Shown: positions 37,245 through 47,547 of the stretch, piece after piece | Layout of the letters: the number at the start of each line of letters is the position of its first letter | Numbering within the stretch: the first letter of the stretch is position 1 | Origin: Elusimicrobia bacterium GWF2_62_30 | GTDB taxonomy: Bacteria; Elusimicrobiota; Elusimicrobia; Elusimicrobiales; UBA9959 | Length of the DNA stretch: 64,000 nt | Assembly (NCBI GenBank): GCA_001799995.1 | Contig: MGUK01000039.1 | Location: forward strand, 1 to 64,000 | Reading direction: 5' to 3' | The notes under the pieces: model-generated | Database searches by the model: none | What the model was told of the DNA's origin: nothing | The model's input: only the letters and a program-made list of their open reading frames with translations | Translations under genes and position numbers: made by a program

Positions 37245-38156
37245 CTAGCGATTTTCCGGGTGGTAGTGGGTGTAGATCTTGCGGATGTGATGGAACTTGT
37301 CGTAGAGCGTCTTTTCCGCGCGGGTGGCTATCCGGTCCCCCATGCTGACGGCGAGGTCGCCGTCCACGCAGAACTTTATATTGACCATGAAATGCGGGCC
37401 GAAGCGGTGCGCGTGGACCTCTTCCACCTTCAGCACGCCCTCCACGCCGGCCAGCGCCTCGCGGATCTGCGCGTCCAGTTCTTTGCCGGGCACGGTGTCC
37501 ATCAGCTCCATGGCCGCCTCTTTGAGGATGCCGACGCCGGTCTTGAGGATGAACAAGGCCACTACGGCGCCGGCCAGCGGGTCCACCCAGGCGTACCCGG
37601 CCAGCGCCAGGATTATGCCGACCGCCGCCGAAGCTGAAGCCATGATATCGTTGACATGGTCCTTGGCCAGCGCCGCTATCACCGGGTTGCCGGTGGACCT
37701 GCCGATGCTGCGCGTCTTAATGGCCAGGCCGATCTTGAGCGCTATCGTGAACAGCGCGGTCCAGAGCGCGTAGATGGAGATCCTGTTGGCCTCCGCCAGG
37801 CCCTTGTACAGGTGCCAGCCGCGGTCGGCGGAATCCCAGAAGATGGCCACGCCGGTGGTGATGATGAAGGCGCCCACCACCAGGGCCGCTATGGTCTCGA
37901 ACTGGGCGTGGCCGTAGGGGTGCTCGTCGTCCGCCGGCTGGCGCGAGAGCTTCACGAAGATCTTGACCGCGATGTAATAGATGAAATCCGAGGTGGAATT
38001 GATGCCGTCGGCCAGCAGGGCCGCGCTGTGGCCGACGATGCCGACTGTGGTCTTGAGCAGCGCCAGGAAGATATTGGAATACAGCCCGATATCCACGGCA
38101 AAATCGCAGGCGTCGTTGCGTCCTTCCGTCATGTCCCTAGCGCGTTCTTCGTTCAT
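37245..38156 (-). CDS. Cation diffusion facilitator (CDF) family transporter
   Basis: HSAALLADGINSTSDFIYYIAV, DDEHPYGHAQFETIAALVVG, KDHVNDIMAS; C-terminal cytoplasmic domain. Confidence 0.92.
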   Translation of the reverse strand: MNEERARDMTEGRNDACDFAVDIGLYSNIFLALLKTTVGIVGHSAALLADGINSTSDFIYYIAVKIFVKLSRQPADDEHPYGHAQFETIAALVVGAFIITTGVAIFWDSADRGWHLYKGLAEANRISIYALWTALFTIALKIGLAIKTRSIGRSTGNPVIAALAKDHVNDIMASASAAVGIILALAGYAWVDPLAGAVVALFILKTGVGILKEAAMELMDTVPGKELDAQIREALAGVEGVLKVEEVHAHRFGPHFMVNIKFCVDGDLAVSMGDRIATRAEKTLYDKFHHIRKIYTHYHPENR

Positions 38157-38173
38157 AAAGCCCGTCCCAAATA

Positions 38174-38216
38174 AAAAGCCCGCCTGAATTCCTTTTTAAG
38201 AAACCCAGGCGGGCCT
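38174..38216 (-). terminator. Rho-independent terminator of the ferredoxin gene (minus strand)
   Basis: GCCCGCCTG...CAGGCGGGC stem; on the minus strand it is followed by TTTTTAT. Confidence 0.8.
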
Positions 38217-38246
38217 GTGCGTCCCAAGGGGGACGGCTTAGCTATT

Positions 38247-38429
38247 TTATTCGCACTTAATGCACTGCACGGGGCAGTTGGCGGCGGCGGTCTTGCAGGC
38301 GTCCTCTTTGCCGGCGGGAACCGCGCCCTTCGAAACGGCCTTGTCGGCGTTCATCTCGAACACTTCGGGGCAATCATTGGCGCAAAGGCCGCAGCCGATG
38401 CAGGAAGCGGTGTCTATTGTAGCTTTCAT
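38247..38429 (-). CDS. Short 4Fe-4S ferredoxin
   Basis: CIGCGLCANDCPEVF plus a distal CP (NCPVQCIKCE); 60 aa. Confidence 0.88.
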   Translation of the reverse strand: MKATIDTASCIGCGLCANDCPEVFEMNADKAVSKGAVPAGKEDACKTAAANCPVQCIKCE

Positions 38430-38564
38430 GTTAAAACCTCCGTAAAGATAGTTCCGAAATCAGCAAGTAAATTATACCTAAACTCCGGCCGCCGCTCAAG
38501 GCTATGCCGGGTACCGTATAAAAGCGCTATGCGCGCCAGACGGCCAAGACGACGATAGTCAACC

Positions 38565-39665
38565 CTATTCGCTGATGCGGTTCTCGGTGGCCTTGTCGAA
38601 GACGTGCATGTTCTTATAGTTGAAGCAGAGCTGCACGCCGCTGCCCGGGCTGCGGTCGAAGAAAGCTTCCACGGTGGCGAGCAGGCGCTGTCCGCCGACC
38701 TTGATATAGAGGTTCTCGCGGTGGCCCAGCAGCTCGCAGACCTCCAGCACGCCCTCTATCTTGTCTGAGCACTTCTCGCCGGCCTCGCGGCCCACTACCA
38801 CGTCATCGGGGCGCACGCCCACCGCCACTTCCTGGCCGTCGCGGACCTTGTTAGCCGGCAGCAGGTAGGGGGGGATGGAAAGTTTTATGTCGGGGCTTGT
38901 GAACATCACTTTGTCGCCTTCGAGGGAAAGCTTGCCGTGCATGAAGTTCATCGTGGGGCTGCCGATGAAGCCGGCCACGAAGAGGTTGGCGGGCTTGCGG
39001 TACACCTCGATGGGGGAGCCCACCTGCTGCACTATGCCCTTGTTCATGATGACGATGCGGCCCGCCAGCGTCATGGCCTCCACCTGGTCGTGCGTGACGT
39101 AAATTATAGTGGCGTTCAGGCGCTGGTAGAGCTTGGCTATCTCCACGCGCATCTCCTCGCGCAGCTTGGCGTCCAGGTTGGAGAGGGGCTCGTCGAACAG
39201 GAACACCTTGGGCTTGCGCACGATGGCGCGGCCTATGGCCACGCGCTGGCGCTGGCCGCCGGAAAGCTGCTTGGGCATGCGCGCGAGGAAGCTCTTGAGC
39301 TGCAGGATCGTCGCGGCCTCTTCCACGCGCGCGTCGATCTCGGCCTTGTCGGTCTTCCGGAGGCGCAGCGCGAAACTCATGTTCTGCTCCACCGTCATGT
39401 GCGGGTACAGAGCGTAATCCTGGAAGACCATGGCGATCTGGCGCTTGGAGGGATGCAGCTCGTTCACGCGCAGGCCGTCTATCAGGATGTCGCCGCCGGT
39501 CACGTCCTCCAGGCCGGCCAGCATGCGCAGCAGCGTGGTCTTGCCGCAGCCGGAAGGGCCGACGATCACGACGAACTCGTGGTCCTTGATGTCGACGTCC
39601 ACGCCGTTGAGCACGGTGTTGTCGTTGAATTTTTTTACGATGCCTTTAAATTCTACCGAAGCCAT
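38565..39665 (-). CDS. Sugar ABC transporter ATP-binding protein (MalK/UgpC family)
   Basis: [51 protein letters not shown]-terminal TOBE. Confidence 0.93.
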   Translation of the reverse strand: MASVEFKGIVKKFNDNTVLNGVDVDIKDHEFVVIVGPSGCGKTTLLRMLAGLEDVTGGDILIDGLRVNELHPSKRQIAMVFQDYALYPHMTVEQNMSFALRLRKTDKAEIDARVEEAATILQLKSFLARMPKQLSGGQRQRVAIGRAIVRKPKVFLFDEPLSNLDAKLREEMRVEIAKLYQRLNATIIYVTHDQVEAMTLAGRIVIMNKGIVQQVGSPIEVYRKPANLFVAGFIGSPTMNFMHGKLSLEGDKVMFTSPDIKLSIPPYLLPANKVRDGQEVAVGVRPDDVVVGREAGEKCSDKIEGVLEVCELLGHRENLYIKVGGQRLLATVEAFFDRSPGSGVQLCFNYKNMHVFDKATENRISE

Positions 39666-39668
39666 AGA

Positions 39669-40523
39669 TTATCCTTTCACGCTGCCCAGCGTCAGCCCCG
39701 AGATGAGCCATTTGGACGAATAGAGGAATACGCAGAGCACGGGGATCGTCACCAGCATGGAACCGGCGGCGAACATGCCCCACTGAGTGATGTACTGTCC
39801 CTGCAGCTCGAACAGGCCGAGCGTCCAGGTATACTGCTTCGCGCTGAAGAGCACCACGCGCGCTACCAGGTATTCGTTCCAGGCGGTGGTGAAATTGAAC
39901 AGGAAAGCGATACTGAGCGCCGGCGTGGACAGCGGCAGGATGATGCGCCAGAAGGCGCCCACCTGGCTGGTGCCGTCGACAAGCGCGGCCTCTTCGAGGG
40001 AGCGGGGGATAGTGTCGTAGTAGCCCTTGAGGATCCAGATGCTGAACGGCAGCGACGACACCGAATAGGCGATGATCATGCCCAGGTAGGTGTTCATCAG
40101 GTTGAGCTTCATGATCATCAAAAACAGCGGCAGGATGAGCATGCCGGCTGGGATCATCTGGCTGGAAAGCAGCAGGATCAGCCCGGCCTTCTTGCCGGGG
40201 AAACGGAAACGGGAGAACGCGTAGGCCGCCGTGGAGGCCAGCGACACGCCTATAAAGGAGGTGGCCAGGGTTATGATGAGCGAGTTCCACAGCCAGCGCA
40301 GGAACATCGTGTCCTTGAGGAGGCTGGCATAGGCGGTAAAGGTGGCGCCCGCCGGGACCAGGGAAAGATCGGTGGAGAAAAGCTTATCGCCGGGGCGCAG
40401 CGAGATGGAGAAGATGCGCAGCAGCGGGTAGACGCAGATGGCCGCGCTGATTATGATCACCGCGTGGATGAGGAAGAATTTCAGCTGCTTCTTCCTTTCG
40501 ATGGACAGGCGTTCTTTGTTCAT
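39669..40523 (-). CDS. Sugar ABC transporter permease (MalG-like)
   Basis: EAA motif EEAALVDGTSQVGAFWRIILPLSTPAL. Confidence 0.9.
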   Translation of the reverse strand: MNKERLSIERKKQLKFFLIHAVIIISAAICVYPLLRIFSISLRPGDKLFSTDLSLVPAGATFTAYASLLKDTMFLRWLWNSLIITLATSFIGVSLASTAAYAFSRFRFPGKKAGLILLLSSQMIPAGMLILPLFLMIMKLNLMNTYLGMIIAYSVSSLPFSIWILKGYYDTIPRSLEEAALVDGTSQVGAFWRIILPLSTPALSIAFLFNFTTAWNEYLVARVVLFSAKQYTWTLGLFELQGQYITQWGMFAAGSMLVTIPVLCVFLYSSKWLISGLTLGSVKG

Positions 40524-40526
40524 AAT

Positions 40527-41714
40527 TTACCTGTCCTCCTTGGCCGCGTCGAACCCGTGCAGGTACGTGACCGAGATGAAGAACAGCAGGGCGAAGACCA
40601 CGATGGCGAAGGCCGCGGAATAGCTGTAGCGGTTGTAGGTGAAGGCCGCCTTGTAGAGGGCGGACACCAGGATGTCGGCCTGTTCGGTGCCGCCCGACTG
40701 CCCGGTCACCAGGTAGATCACGTTGATGTTATTGAAGGTCCAGACGGTGCCCAGCGTCACGGCGGGCATCATCACCGGGCGGATAAGCGGCACGGTGATG
40801 AAGCGCAGCTTCTGCAGGTAAGAGGCGCCGTCGATGTCGGCCGCGTCGTAATAGGAGCTGGAGATGGACTGCAGGCCGCCCAGGATCACCACCATCATGA
40901 ACGGGATGCCCAGCCAGATGTTTATCAGCGTGCAGGTGACCAGCGGGTAGTCGGAGAGCCACTGCACCGGGCCGATGCCGAGCTGCGTAAGGAAAGGCAT
41001 GGCCTCTGTAAGTTTGGTCAGGACGATATTAACGAAGCCGTTCTGGGAATGGAATTCGCCGCGCATGGCCAGCACCGCCACCACCTGCGGCATGGCCCAC
41101 GGGATCACCAGCAGCGTGCGGTACACCCCTTTCCAGCGGATGTTATTGTTAAGCAGCAGCGCCAGCGCGAAACCGCCGGCCACGTGGAAGAAGACGTTGG
41201 TGAAGGTCCACAGGAGCGTGCGGCCCAGCAGCGCCCAGAACGAGACCTCGGACAGGGGGGAAGTGGTGAAGACCTTGATGTACTGGTCTATCCCTACGAA
41301 AGGCAGGCGGCCGGTGTTCTTCCACATCATTATCGTGGTCAGTTTCAGGTCGTGGAAGGAAAGGTAGATCTCGAAGACGAACGGGTACACCAGCAGCAGG
41401 GCCAGGCCGACGAAGGCGGGGGCCAGCAGCAGGTAAGGCACGGTATGGCGGCCCTGCACGAGGTAGCGGAAGGCGGCCGCGATGGCGGCTTCGGCCAGGA
41501 GGAAATATACCCAGAGCTGGAAGGTATAGCCGCCGAGCAACTGCCCGAAGACCGCCAGCGCCAGGGCCGGCATGACGGCCAGCGCGGCGGGAAAGAACCA
41601 CTTCCGGTCGTAATACTGGAAGTGGTAATAGAAATAGCCCTCGAGCGCGCCCACGCCGAGCGAGATCAGCAATATGAACCAGACCACTTCTTGTATAGAT
41701 TTAAGGATTTCCAT
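40527..41714 (-). CDS. Sugar ABC transporter permease (MalF-like) with extra N-terminal TM region
   Basis: YDAADIDGASYLQKLRFITVPLIRPVM; PYLLLAPAFVGLALLLVYPFVFEIYLSF. Confidence 0.88.
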   Translation of the reverse strand: MEILKSIQEVVWFILLISLGVGALEGYFYYHFQYYDRKWFFPAALAVMPALALAVFGQLLGGYTFQLWVYFLLAEAAIAAAFRYLVQGRHTVPYLLLAPAFVGLALLLVYPFVFEIYLSFHDLKLTTIMMWKNTGRLPFVGIDQYIKVFTTSPLSEVSFWALLGRTLLWTFTNVFFHVAGGFALALLLNNNIRWKGVYRTLLVIPWAMPQVVAVLAMRGEFHSQNGFVNIVLTKLTEAMPFLTQLGIGPVQWLSDYPLVTCTLINIWLGIPFMMVVILGGLQSISSSYYDAADIDGASYLQKLRFITVPLIRPVMMPAVTLGTVWTFNNINVIYLVTGQSGGTEQADILVSALYKAAFTYNRYSYSAAFAIVVFALLFFISVTYLHGFDAAKEDR

Positions 41715-42932
41715 TTACCGGTTCATCTCTTCTATTTTTTTTACGGTGTTATCCTGCATCTTGCGGATGGCTTCATCCACCGGCAGCTTCTTCGTGGTGG
41801 CCAGCCCCATGTAGTTCCGGGCGGAATCCCAGACGGCGCGCATTTCGGTGGCCATAGGCATCGGCCTGCCTTTAAGGATCTGGTCCAGGGAGATGCGCGA
41901 AACCTCGTCGGAGGTTATCTCTTTGGCCGCGCCGGCGGCGGTCAGGGCGGGCAGGCGCGTAAGCGTCTGGTACTGTTTCACCTGGTTCTCTTTCGAGGTG
42001 TAAAATTCGAGCAGGCGCTTAATCATCGCCATCTTCTCCGGCTTGGCGCCGGCGCTGAGCATGAAATATTTGCCGCTGACCATCGGGGAGGGCCAGCGCC
42101 CGGTGGAGGAAAGCTTGGGGATCACGCACAGGCCGAAATCCTGTTTGAAATGTTTCTGGTAGCCGGAGATAGCCCAGTCGCCGTTTATGATGAACGCCGC
42201 CTTGCCTTCCTTAAATAGCGAGTCCATGCAGTTGTAATCGCATTCCATCGGCACGTACTTCTTTTCGTATTTCAGGTCCAGGTAGAAATTGAGCGTGTCG
42301 CGCATCGGCTTGGAATCCAGCTGCGGGGTCTTGCCGTCCATCGGCCAGCCGCCGAAAGCGCCGAGCCAGGGCATCAGCCAGAAAGGCTCGCCCATATCGA
42401 AGGCTATGCAGCGGTCGAGCTTCAGCGTTTTGGCCGGGCCCGCGCAGAAGGAGAAAAGCTCGTCGGTAGACTTCGGGGGGGATTTGACGAACTTCTTATT
42501 GTAGAACATCATCAGGTGGTTGCCGTTGGAAACCGGCACGCCCCACTGGTGCCCGTCCAGGGTGATGGCCTCCACCACCGGCTTGTTGAAGCGGGAAAAA
42601 TCGAAGAGCTTCTCCACCGGGACGATGAAACCGGAGATCGCGTAAAGCCCGGCGGTGTCGGAAGGGCCAAGCAGCAGGTCCGGCGGGACGCCGGCCAGGG
42701 AGGCGGCCTGGAACTGCTGGCGCAGGTCCTCGGTCTGGTAATGGGTGCGGACTATCTCTATCCCCGCGTTCTCGGGGAGTTTTTTGAAGGCTTCAAAAAC
42801 GGAGTCGATGTAGGGGGCGACCTGGGCGTCTTCCTGTTCCCAGACCACTATGGTTTTGGAGGTGTCGGATGTAGGGCGGGCGCAGGCGGTGCATGCTGCC
42901 AGACACACGATGAGGAAATAGATCTTTTTCAC
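41715..42932 (-). CDS. Extracellular sugar-binding lipoprotein (MalE-like)
   Basis: Lipobox-like LAACTAC; family 1 solute-binding pattern (IVVWEQEDAQVAPYIDSVFEAF; GKAAFIINGDWAISGY). Confidence 0.87.
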   Translation of the reverse strand: MKKIYFLIVCLAACTACARPTSDTSKTIVVWEQEDAQVAPYIDSVFEAFKKLPENAGIEIVRTHYQTEDLRQQFQAASLAGVPPDLLLGPSDTAGLYAISGFIVPVEKLFDFSRFNKPVVEAITLDGHQWGVPVSNGNHLMMFYNKKFVKSPPKSTDELFSFCAGPAKTLKLDRCIAFDMGEPFWLMPWLGAFGGWPMDGKTPQLDSKPMRDTLNFYLDLKYEKKYVPMECDYNCMDSLFKEGKAAFIINGDWAISGYQKHFKQDFGLCVIPKLSSTGRWPSPMVSGKYFMLSAGAKPEKMAMIKRLLEFYTSKENQVKQYQTLTRLPALTAAGAAKEITSDEVSRISLDQILKGRPMPMATEMRAVWDSARNYMGLATTKKLPVDEAIRKMQDNTVKKIEEMNR

Positions 42933-43070
42933 CCTGCCCCTTTTCCGCTCCTGAAAATGTGCCGCCTTCCGGCCGGCTTCTATTAAAGAATTCTAACAAA
43001 TTTGAGCCGGTAAAAGACAAGGCCGGGCGGCTATTTTTAGATATAATAAAGCTACATTCAGCACACGTCC

Positions 43071-43862
43071 ATGAAAGCCACCCCCGCAAATCAAAAGCTG
43101 TTCTGGGACGGCAGGGCCCGGAACTATCCCCTGCCGTTCGAACGCTCCACTCTTTCCAAAACGCGGCGCATCCTGCGCCTGCTGGGAAAAATGGGCGCTG
43201 AGTTCCGCGGCAGGGATATCCTGGATATAGGCTGCGGCACGGGCGTCTATGCGCTCGCGCTGGCGCGGGGAGCGGGGAAGGTAACCGGAGTGGATTCCTC
43301 TCCCGCTATGCTGCGCGTCTTCAGGGCGCAGCAGAAAGCCTCCGGCATCAAGAACGCGCGCTGCCTGGCCGCCGCCTGGGGGAAATTACCCGCGGCCCGG
43401 GTGAAAGGGAAATTCGACATAGCCCTTGCCTCCATGACCATGGCCATCAAGGACCGCGCCGACGTGCTGAAGATGGAGGCGGCCGCCTGGGAGCGGTGCG
43501 TCTATATAGGCTGGGCCGGGGTGCGCCGCAACCCGCTGCTGGAAAAGGTTTACTCGGGGCACGGGCTGAAGTACAGGGCGCCGGAGGGCGCCGGGCCCGT
43601 CCTGAAAATTCTCAAAGAACTCGGCCGCACGCCGCGGGTGAAGTTCATAACCGACAGCTGGACGAAAAGCGCCGCGCCGGCGGAAACCCTGCGCGACATA
43701 GCGCTGAATATGAAAGTAAACGGGGCTGTCCTGAAGGAAGCCTGGGTCTCGGAGCTGCTCAGGAAAAGGACCAGGGGCGGCAAAGTGAAACAGCGGACCA
43801 CGGTAAGAAAAGCTCTTATAACCTGGTCGCCGCCTGGGCCAGGGAAGCGGCCGGTTCCTTAA
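43071..43862 (+). CDS. Class I SAM-dependent methyltransferase
   Basis: DILDIGCGTGVYALALARGAGKVTGVDSSPAML. Confidence 0.85.
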   Translation: MKATPANQKLFWDGRARNYPLPFERSTLSKTRRILRLLGKMGAEFRGRDILDIGCGTGVYALALARGAGKVTGVDSSPAMLRVFRAQQKASGIKNARCLAAAWGKLPAARVKGKFDIALASMTMAIKDRADVLKMEAAAWERCVYIGWAGVRRNPLLEKVYSGHGLKYRAPEGAGPVLKILKELGRTPRVKFITDSWTKSAAPAETLRDIALNMKVNGAVLKEAWVSELLRKRTRGGKVKQRTTVRKALITWSPPGPGKRPVP

Positions 43863-43923
43863 ATCCTCCACAGGTCTTCCGCGCCGCCAGCCCGTCTTGA
43901 CATCCCCGGAGCCGGCGCAGGGC

Positions 43924-45276
43924 TCAGCTCTTAATCTCCGCGGGCGGGGGGACCGCCACTTTCAGCAGGGCCGGTTTCTTAGCGCACTGTTTGGCGAAAG
44001 CGTCGTCGCGCAGTTTGTTGCGGTAAGCCGGGTGCTGGAAGGTGTAGTCGAAGCGCGTATGGATGTCGTAGCTGCCGTTCATCAGGCCCGCCACGTCCTC
44101 CACGAAGACCATCTCCTCGTCGGTGGGGATCACGAACACCTTCACCTTGGAAGTTTTGCTCGAGATCTCGGTCTCAGCGTTGCGGGTCTTGGAAATATCG
44201 TTCTTCTCCGTGTCCAGTTTTATGCCCATGAACTCCAGCCCGGTGAGCGCGCCGGCGCGGGTCAGGGGGCCCATCTCGCCGACGCCGGCGGTGAAGACCA
44301 CCGCGTCGATGCCGCCCACCTCGGCCGCGTAAGCGCCGATATATTTCTTTATGCGGTTGGCTTCCATGTCCAGCGCCAGCTGGGCGCGCTTGTCGCCCTG
44401 CTCGGCGGACATTTCCACGTCGCGCGCGTCGCTGAACTTGCCGGTGATGGCGAGCTTGCCGGATTTCTTATTGAGGATGGCGTCCATCTCGCCCGGGTTG
44501 AGGCTCTCGCGGGCCATCACGTAGAGCGGGATGGCCGGGTCGTGATCTCCGGCGCGGGTGCCCATCACCAGGCCCTCGAGGGGTGTGAAACCCATGCTGG
44601 TGTCGTAGGAAAGGCCGTTGCGGACCGCGTTGACCGAGGCGCCGTTGCCGATATGGCAGATGACGAGGTTGGTCTTGAAGGGGTCTTTACCCAGCAGCAC
44701 GGCGGCGCGTTTAGCGTTGTACAGGAACGAGGTGCCGTGGAAGCCGTAGCGCCGTATGGCGTACTTCTCGTACCACTCGCGGGGCAGGGCGTACATATAG
44801 GAGGACTCAGGCATGGTCTGGTGCCAGGCCGTGTCCATGATGGCCATGTGCGGGATGGAGGGCATCAGCGCGCGGGCGGCCTCTATGCCCTGGATGTTCG
44901 GCGGGTTATGCAACGGGGCCAGCGAGGCCAGCTCGCGGAAAGTCTCTACTACTTTGTCGTCGATGATGACGGATTTCACGAACTTCTCGCCGCCGTGGAC
45001 CACGCGGTGGCCGACGGCGGTGATGGCGGTGAGGCTCTCCAGCACGCCGTGCTCCTTGTGCGTCAGCGTGTCGATGACCAGCTTTATGGCGTCCTTGTGC
45101 GTGGGACAATCCTGGTTAACCACGACTTTTTCGTTGCCGGGGGTCTCATGGCTGACGAAAGCCCCGCCTATGCCGACGCGCTCCACAACGCCGGAGGCGA
45201 GGGGGCTTTTGGCCTTCCAGTCGAAAAGAGAATACTTGACGGATGAGCTTCCGCAGTTAAGGCACAATATTTTCAT
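43924..45276 (-). CDS. ackA: Acetate kinase
   Basis: MKILCLNCGSSSVKYSLFD; GHRVVHGGEKF; FHGTSFLYN; CHIGNGASVNAVRNGLSYDTSMGFTPLEG. Confidence 0.93.
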   Translation of the reverse strand: MKILCLNCGSSSVKYSLFDWKAKSPLASGVVERVGIGGAFVSHETPGNEKVVVNQDCPTHKDAIKLVIDTLTHKEHGVLESLTAITAVGHRVVHGGEKFVKSVIIDDKVVETFRELASLAPLHNPPNIQGIEAARALMPSIPHMAIMDTAWHQTMPESSYMYALPREWYEKYAIRRYGFHGTSFLYNAKRAAVLLGKDPFKTNLVICHIGNGASVNAVRNGLSYDTSMGFTPLEGLVMGTRAGDHDPAIPLYVMARESLNPGEMDAILNKKSGKLAITGKFSDARDVEMSAEQGDKRAQLALDMEANRIKKYIGAYAAEVGGIDAVVFTAGVGEMGPLTRAGALTGLEFMGIKLDTEKNDISKTRNAETEISSKTSKVKVFVIPTDEEMVFVEDVAGLMNGSYDIHTRFDYTFQHPAYRNKLRDDAFAKQCAKKPALLKVAVPPPAEIKS

Positions 45277-45372
45277 AAAGTTAATCCTCGGAGACTAGAA
45301 TAATGCGCGGGAACGACCGCACAATTATTCTACAAAATTCCGCGCCGGCGTTTATTTTGGTAATATTCCCAT

Positions 45373-45756
45373 ATGAGGATACGGATGATCTCGGCCTTCC
45401 TGCTGGCCGCGCTGGCCGCCGCGGGAACGGCGTACCTGCGGACGTCCATGCCTGCCGCGGAAGTGGTGCGCAAGCTCTCAGGGGTACGCCTCGCGCTCGC
45501 TTTTTACCGCGTGGAGCACAAGAACTTCCCCGCTTCCTTCTCCGAAGTCATCACCTCGGGAAAGCTGGAGGGAGTGCCCGACCTCAAGCTGTACGGGCAT
45601 TTCAAGTCCGCAAAAGTCAGGCCCGTAAGCTCGTTCACCATAAAGGACACCGGCGGCTGGACGTACGTGAACGCCCCGGCCGATCCCCAGTTCGGGCTGC
45701 TGTACATAGACTGCTCGCATGCGGATGAGAAAGGCAGGTTCTGGAGCGAATTCTGA
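45373..45756 (+). CDS. Small pilin/pseudopilin-like protein
   Basis: N-terminal hydrophobic helix, LALAFYRVEHKNFPASFSEVI, C-terminus DTGGWTYVNAPADPQFGLLYIDCSH like the ORF at 1687. Confidence 0.55.
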   Translation: MRIRMISAFLLAALAAAGTAYLRTSMPAAEVVRKLSGVRLALAFYRVEHKNFPASFSEVITSGKLEGVPDLKLYGHFKSAKVRPVSSFTIKDTGGWTYVNAPADPQFGLLYIDCSHADEKGRFWSEF

Positions 45757-45766
45757 CCCCGGGGCT

Positions 45767-46804
45767 TTAACCCAGGGCGTCCTCGTATAACCCCATCAGG
45801 ATATTGCAGACCACCGGCAGCGACATGTTGTTGTGAACATAGTCGAAGGCCGTCTTCGACATCGTGTGGCAGATAGGCGGGTTGTTGATGAGGTGCACCA
45901 CGGCCCGGGTATAGGAGAGCACGTCACCGGGCTCGACTATCAGCCCGCTGCGCTCGTTGATGGTAAAATCGCTCAGCCCGCGCAGGCGCGGTATCACGCA
46001 GGCTACTCCCGACGCCTGAGCCTCGATCAGCGACAGGGACATGCCCTCCCGGGCGGCGGTCTTCGCGTAAATGTGCATCATCGCCATCACTTCCGGCATA
46101 TCGTTGCGCTCCCACAGCACGTCCACCTTGTGGCTGATGTCCAGTTTGCGGGCCAGGTCGCGGATGCGCTCGTCCTTCTGCCCCACAAGGAGGAAATTGG
46201 TATTGGGCTGCACCGCCAGCACCTCTTTGGCCATAAGCAGGAAAAGTTCCTGCTCCTTGAAAGTGGGGTCCATGCTGACGGTCCCGACCCGGTAGGGGCG
46301 CTTGAGGAACATGGCCGGCTTTATCAGCATGGCGCTTTCCCAGCGGCCGGTGTTTATGGCGGGGGGGACCATGAAGACCTTGCGCTGGTTCACGCCGAAC
46401 TTATAGAACTCCTCCTGGACGGAATTGCAGGCGGCCACGTAGCGGTCGATATACGGTTCCAGGCCGGCCAGCTTTTCGAACGCGCGCTGGCCGCCCAGCT
46501 TCATCTGCGTCACGAAGATCTTCGACGAAGCCCGGGCTTTCTTAAGCGCCAGCGGGTTTAGCGCGGAGGGGTTGTAGAAATGGACGATGTCCCAGCCTTC
46601 CGTCTCGAAAAAACCGAATTTTACGCCGAGGGTTATCGGGCGCGCGTTGATCTTCAGCTTCTGGCATTCCTCGTAGAGCCGGCTCTTCTTGTTGCACAGG
46701 ACGGCGGCGTTATGCCCCGTCTTAAGGAAGCGGGCGGCCGTATGAAGGGCCTGGTAGGAGACGATGTCCCAGTCCTCGCTGTCGCAGATGTTGAGGATGT
46801 TCAC
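45767..46804 (-). CDS. Glycosyltransferase family 4
   Basis: RVGTVSMDPTFKEQELFLLMA, FLLVGQKDERIRDLA, REGMSLSLIEAQASGVACVIPRL. Confidence 0.82.
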   Translation of the reverse strand: MNILNICDSEDWDIVSYQALHTAARFLKTGHNAAVLCNKKSRLYEECQKLKINARPITLGVKFGFFETEGWDIVHFYNPSALNPLALKKARASSKIFVTQMKLGGQRAFEKLAGLEPYIDRYVAACNSVQEEFYKFGVNQRKVFMVPPAINTGRWESAMLIKPAMFLKRPYRVGTVSMDPTFKEQELFLLMAKEVLAVQPNTNFLLVGQKDERIRDLARKLDISHKVDVLWERNDMPEVMAMMHIYAKTAAREGMSLSLIEAQASGVACVIPRLRGLSDFTINERSGLIVEPGDVLSYTRAVVHLINNPPICHTMSKTAFDYVHNNMSLPVVCNILMGLYEDALG

Positions 46805-47547
46805 CTTTTTGAGGTTCTCCCTTTAAGTTTTTCCAGCTCCCGCGCCGCGTTGCGCAGATAGGCAGGGTCCTTCGTCGTCACCAGGATGTCCGCGTAGATG
46901 GCCGCGGCCGCGGCGTAATTGCCGGCGCGCTTGTTCAGGAAAGCGGCGAGCTGCTTGAGCATCACGGGGCAGTCCGGGTCCTTCAGCATCGGGGCTATGG
47001 CCGAAGCCACCGCGTTCGGGTCCTTCGCTTTTGTATACCCTATAGCCGCCAGCACGGAAAGGTATTTCCATTCCTTCGGGGAATATCTCAGCCCGTAATT
47101 CAGCACGGCTTCGGCTTCGTCCGGGCGCTCCAGGTTGAAAGCGAGGGAGGCCGCGCTGTAAAGGCAGGCCGCGGTAAAACCGGGGTCAAGCTGGAGGATA
47201 TGCAGGGACATGGGCAGGAAGTCGGGATACCTGCCCTTGCCGAAATCGGCGCCATGGTGGCAGTGATGTCCCGGCTTCCCGTGGCTTTCCAGCTCCTCTT
47301 GTTCCTCGTCGTCCGATAGTTCCCGGGTGCCGTAATACTGCATCAGGCGCACGAACCACAGGTCGGCGAAGAGCCGCCGCGCGCCAAAAGCCAGCGCGAA
47401 CATATCCGCCGGGGCCCCGCCGCCTGCTTGCTTGATCTCGCCGGGAGGAGGGAACTGCGTGCGGTACCCCCGGAAGGCGGCCGAAGAGCCGGCGCCCCAG
47501 GCCAGGAGCGCCGCGAGCAGCAGGAATAGGCCGGCTCGCTTTTCCAT
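46801..47547 (-). CDS. Membrane-anchored TPR-like protein with His-rich segment
   Basis: N-terminal TM (MEKRAGLFLLLAALLAWGAGSS), ESHGKPGHHCHH segment, TPR-like helical repeats; overlaps both neighbours. Confidence 0.6.
   Translation of the reverse strand: MEKRAGLFLLLAALLAWGAGSSAAFRGYRTQFPPPGEIKQAGGGAPADMFALAFGARRLFADLWFVRLMQYYGTRELSDDEEQEELESHGKPGHHCHHGADFGKGRYPDFLPMSLHILQLDPGFTAACLYSAASLAFNLERPDEAEAVLNYGLRYSPKEWKYLSVLAAIGYTKAKDPNAVASAIAPMLKDPDCPVMLKQLAAFLNKRAGNYAAAAAIYADILVTTKDPAYLRNAARELEKLKGRTSKR

Noticed and set aside
38937-42218. 1093-aa plus-strand ORF
   Set aside because: Lies antisense to malK, malG, malF and part of malE, which have clear motifs; composition (HDxxH/GQRR-rich) is typical of GC-rich shadow frames
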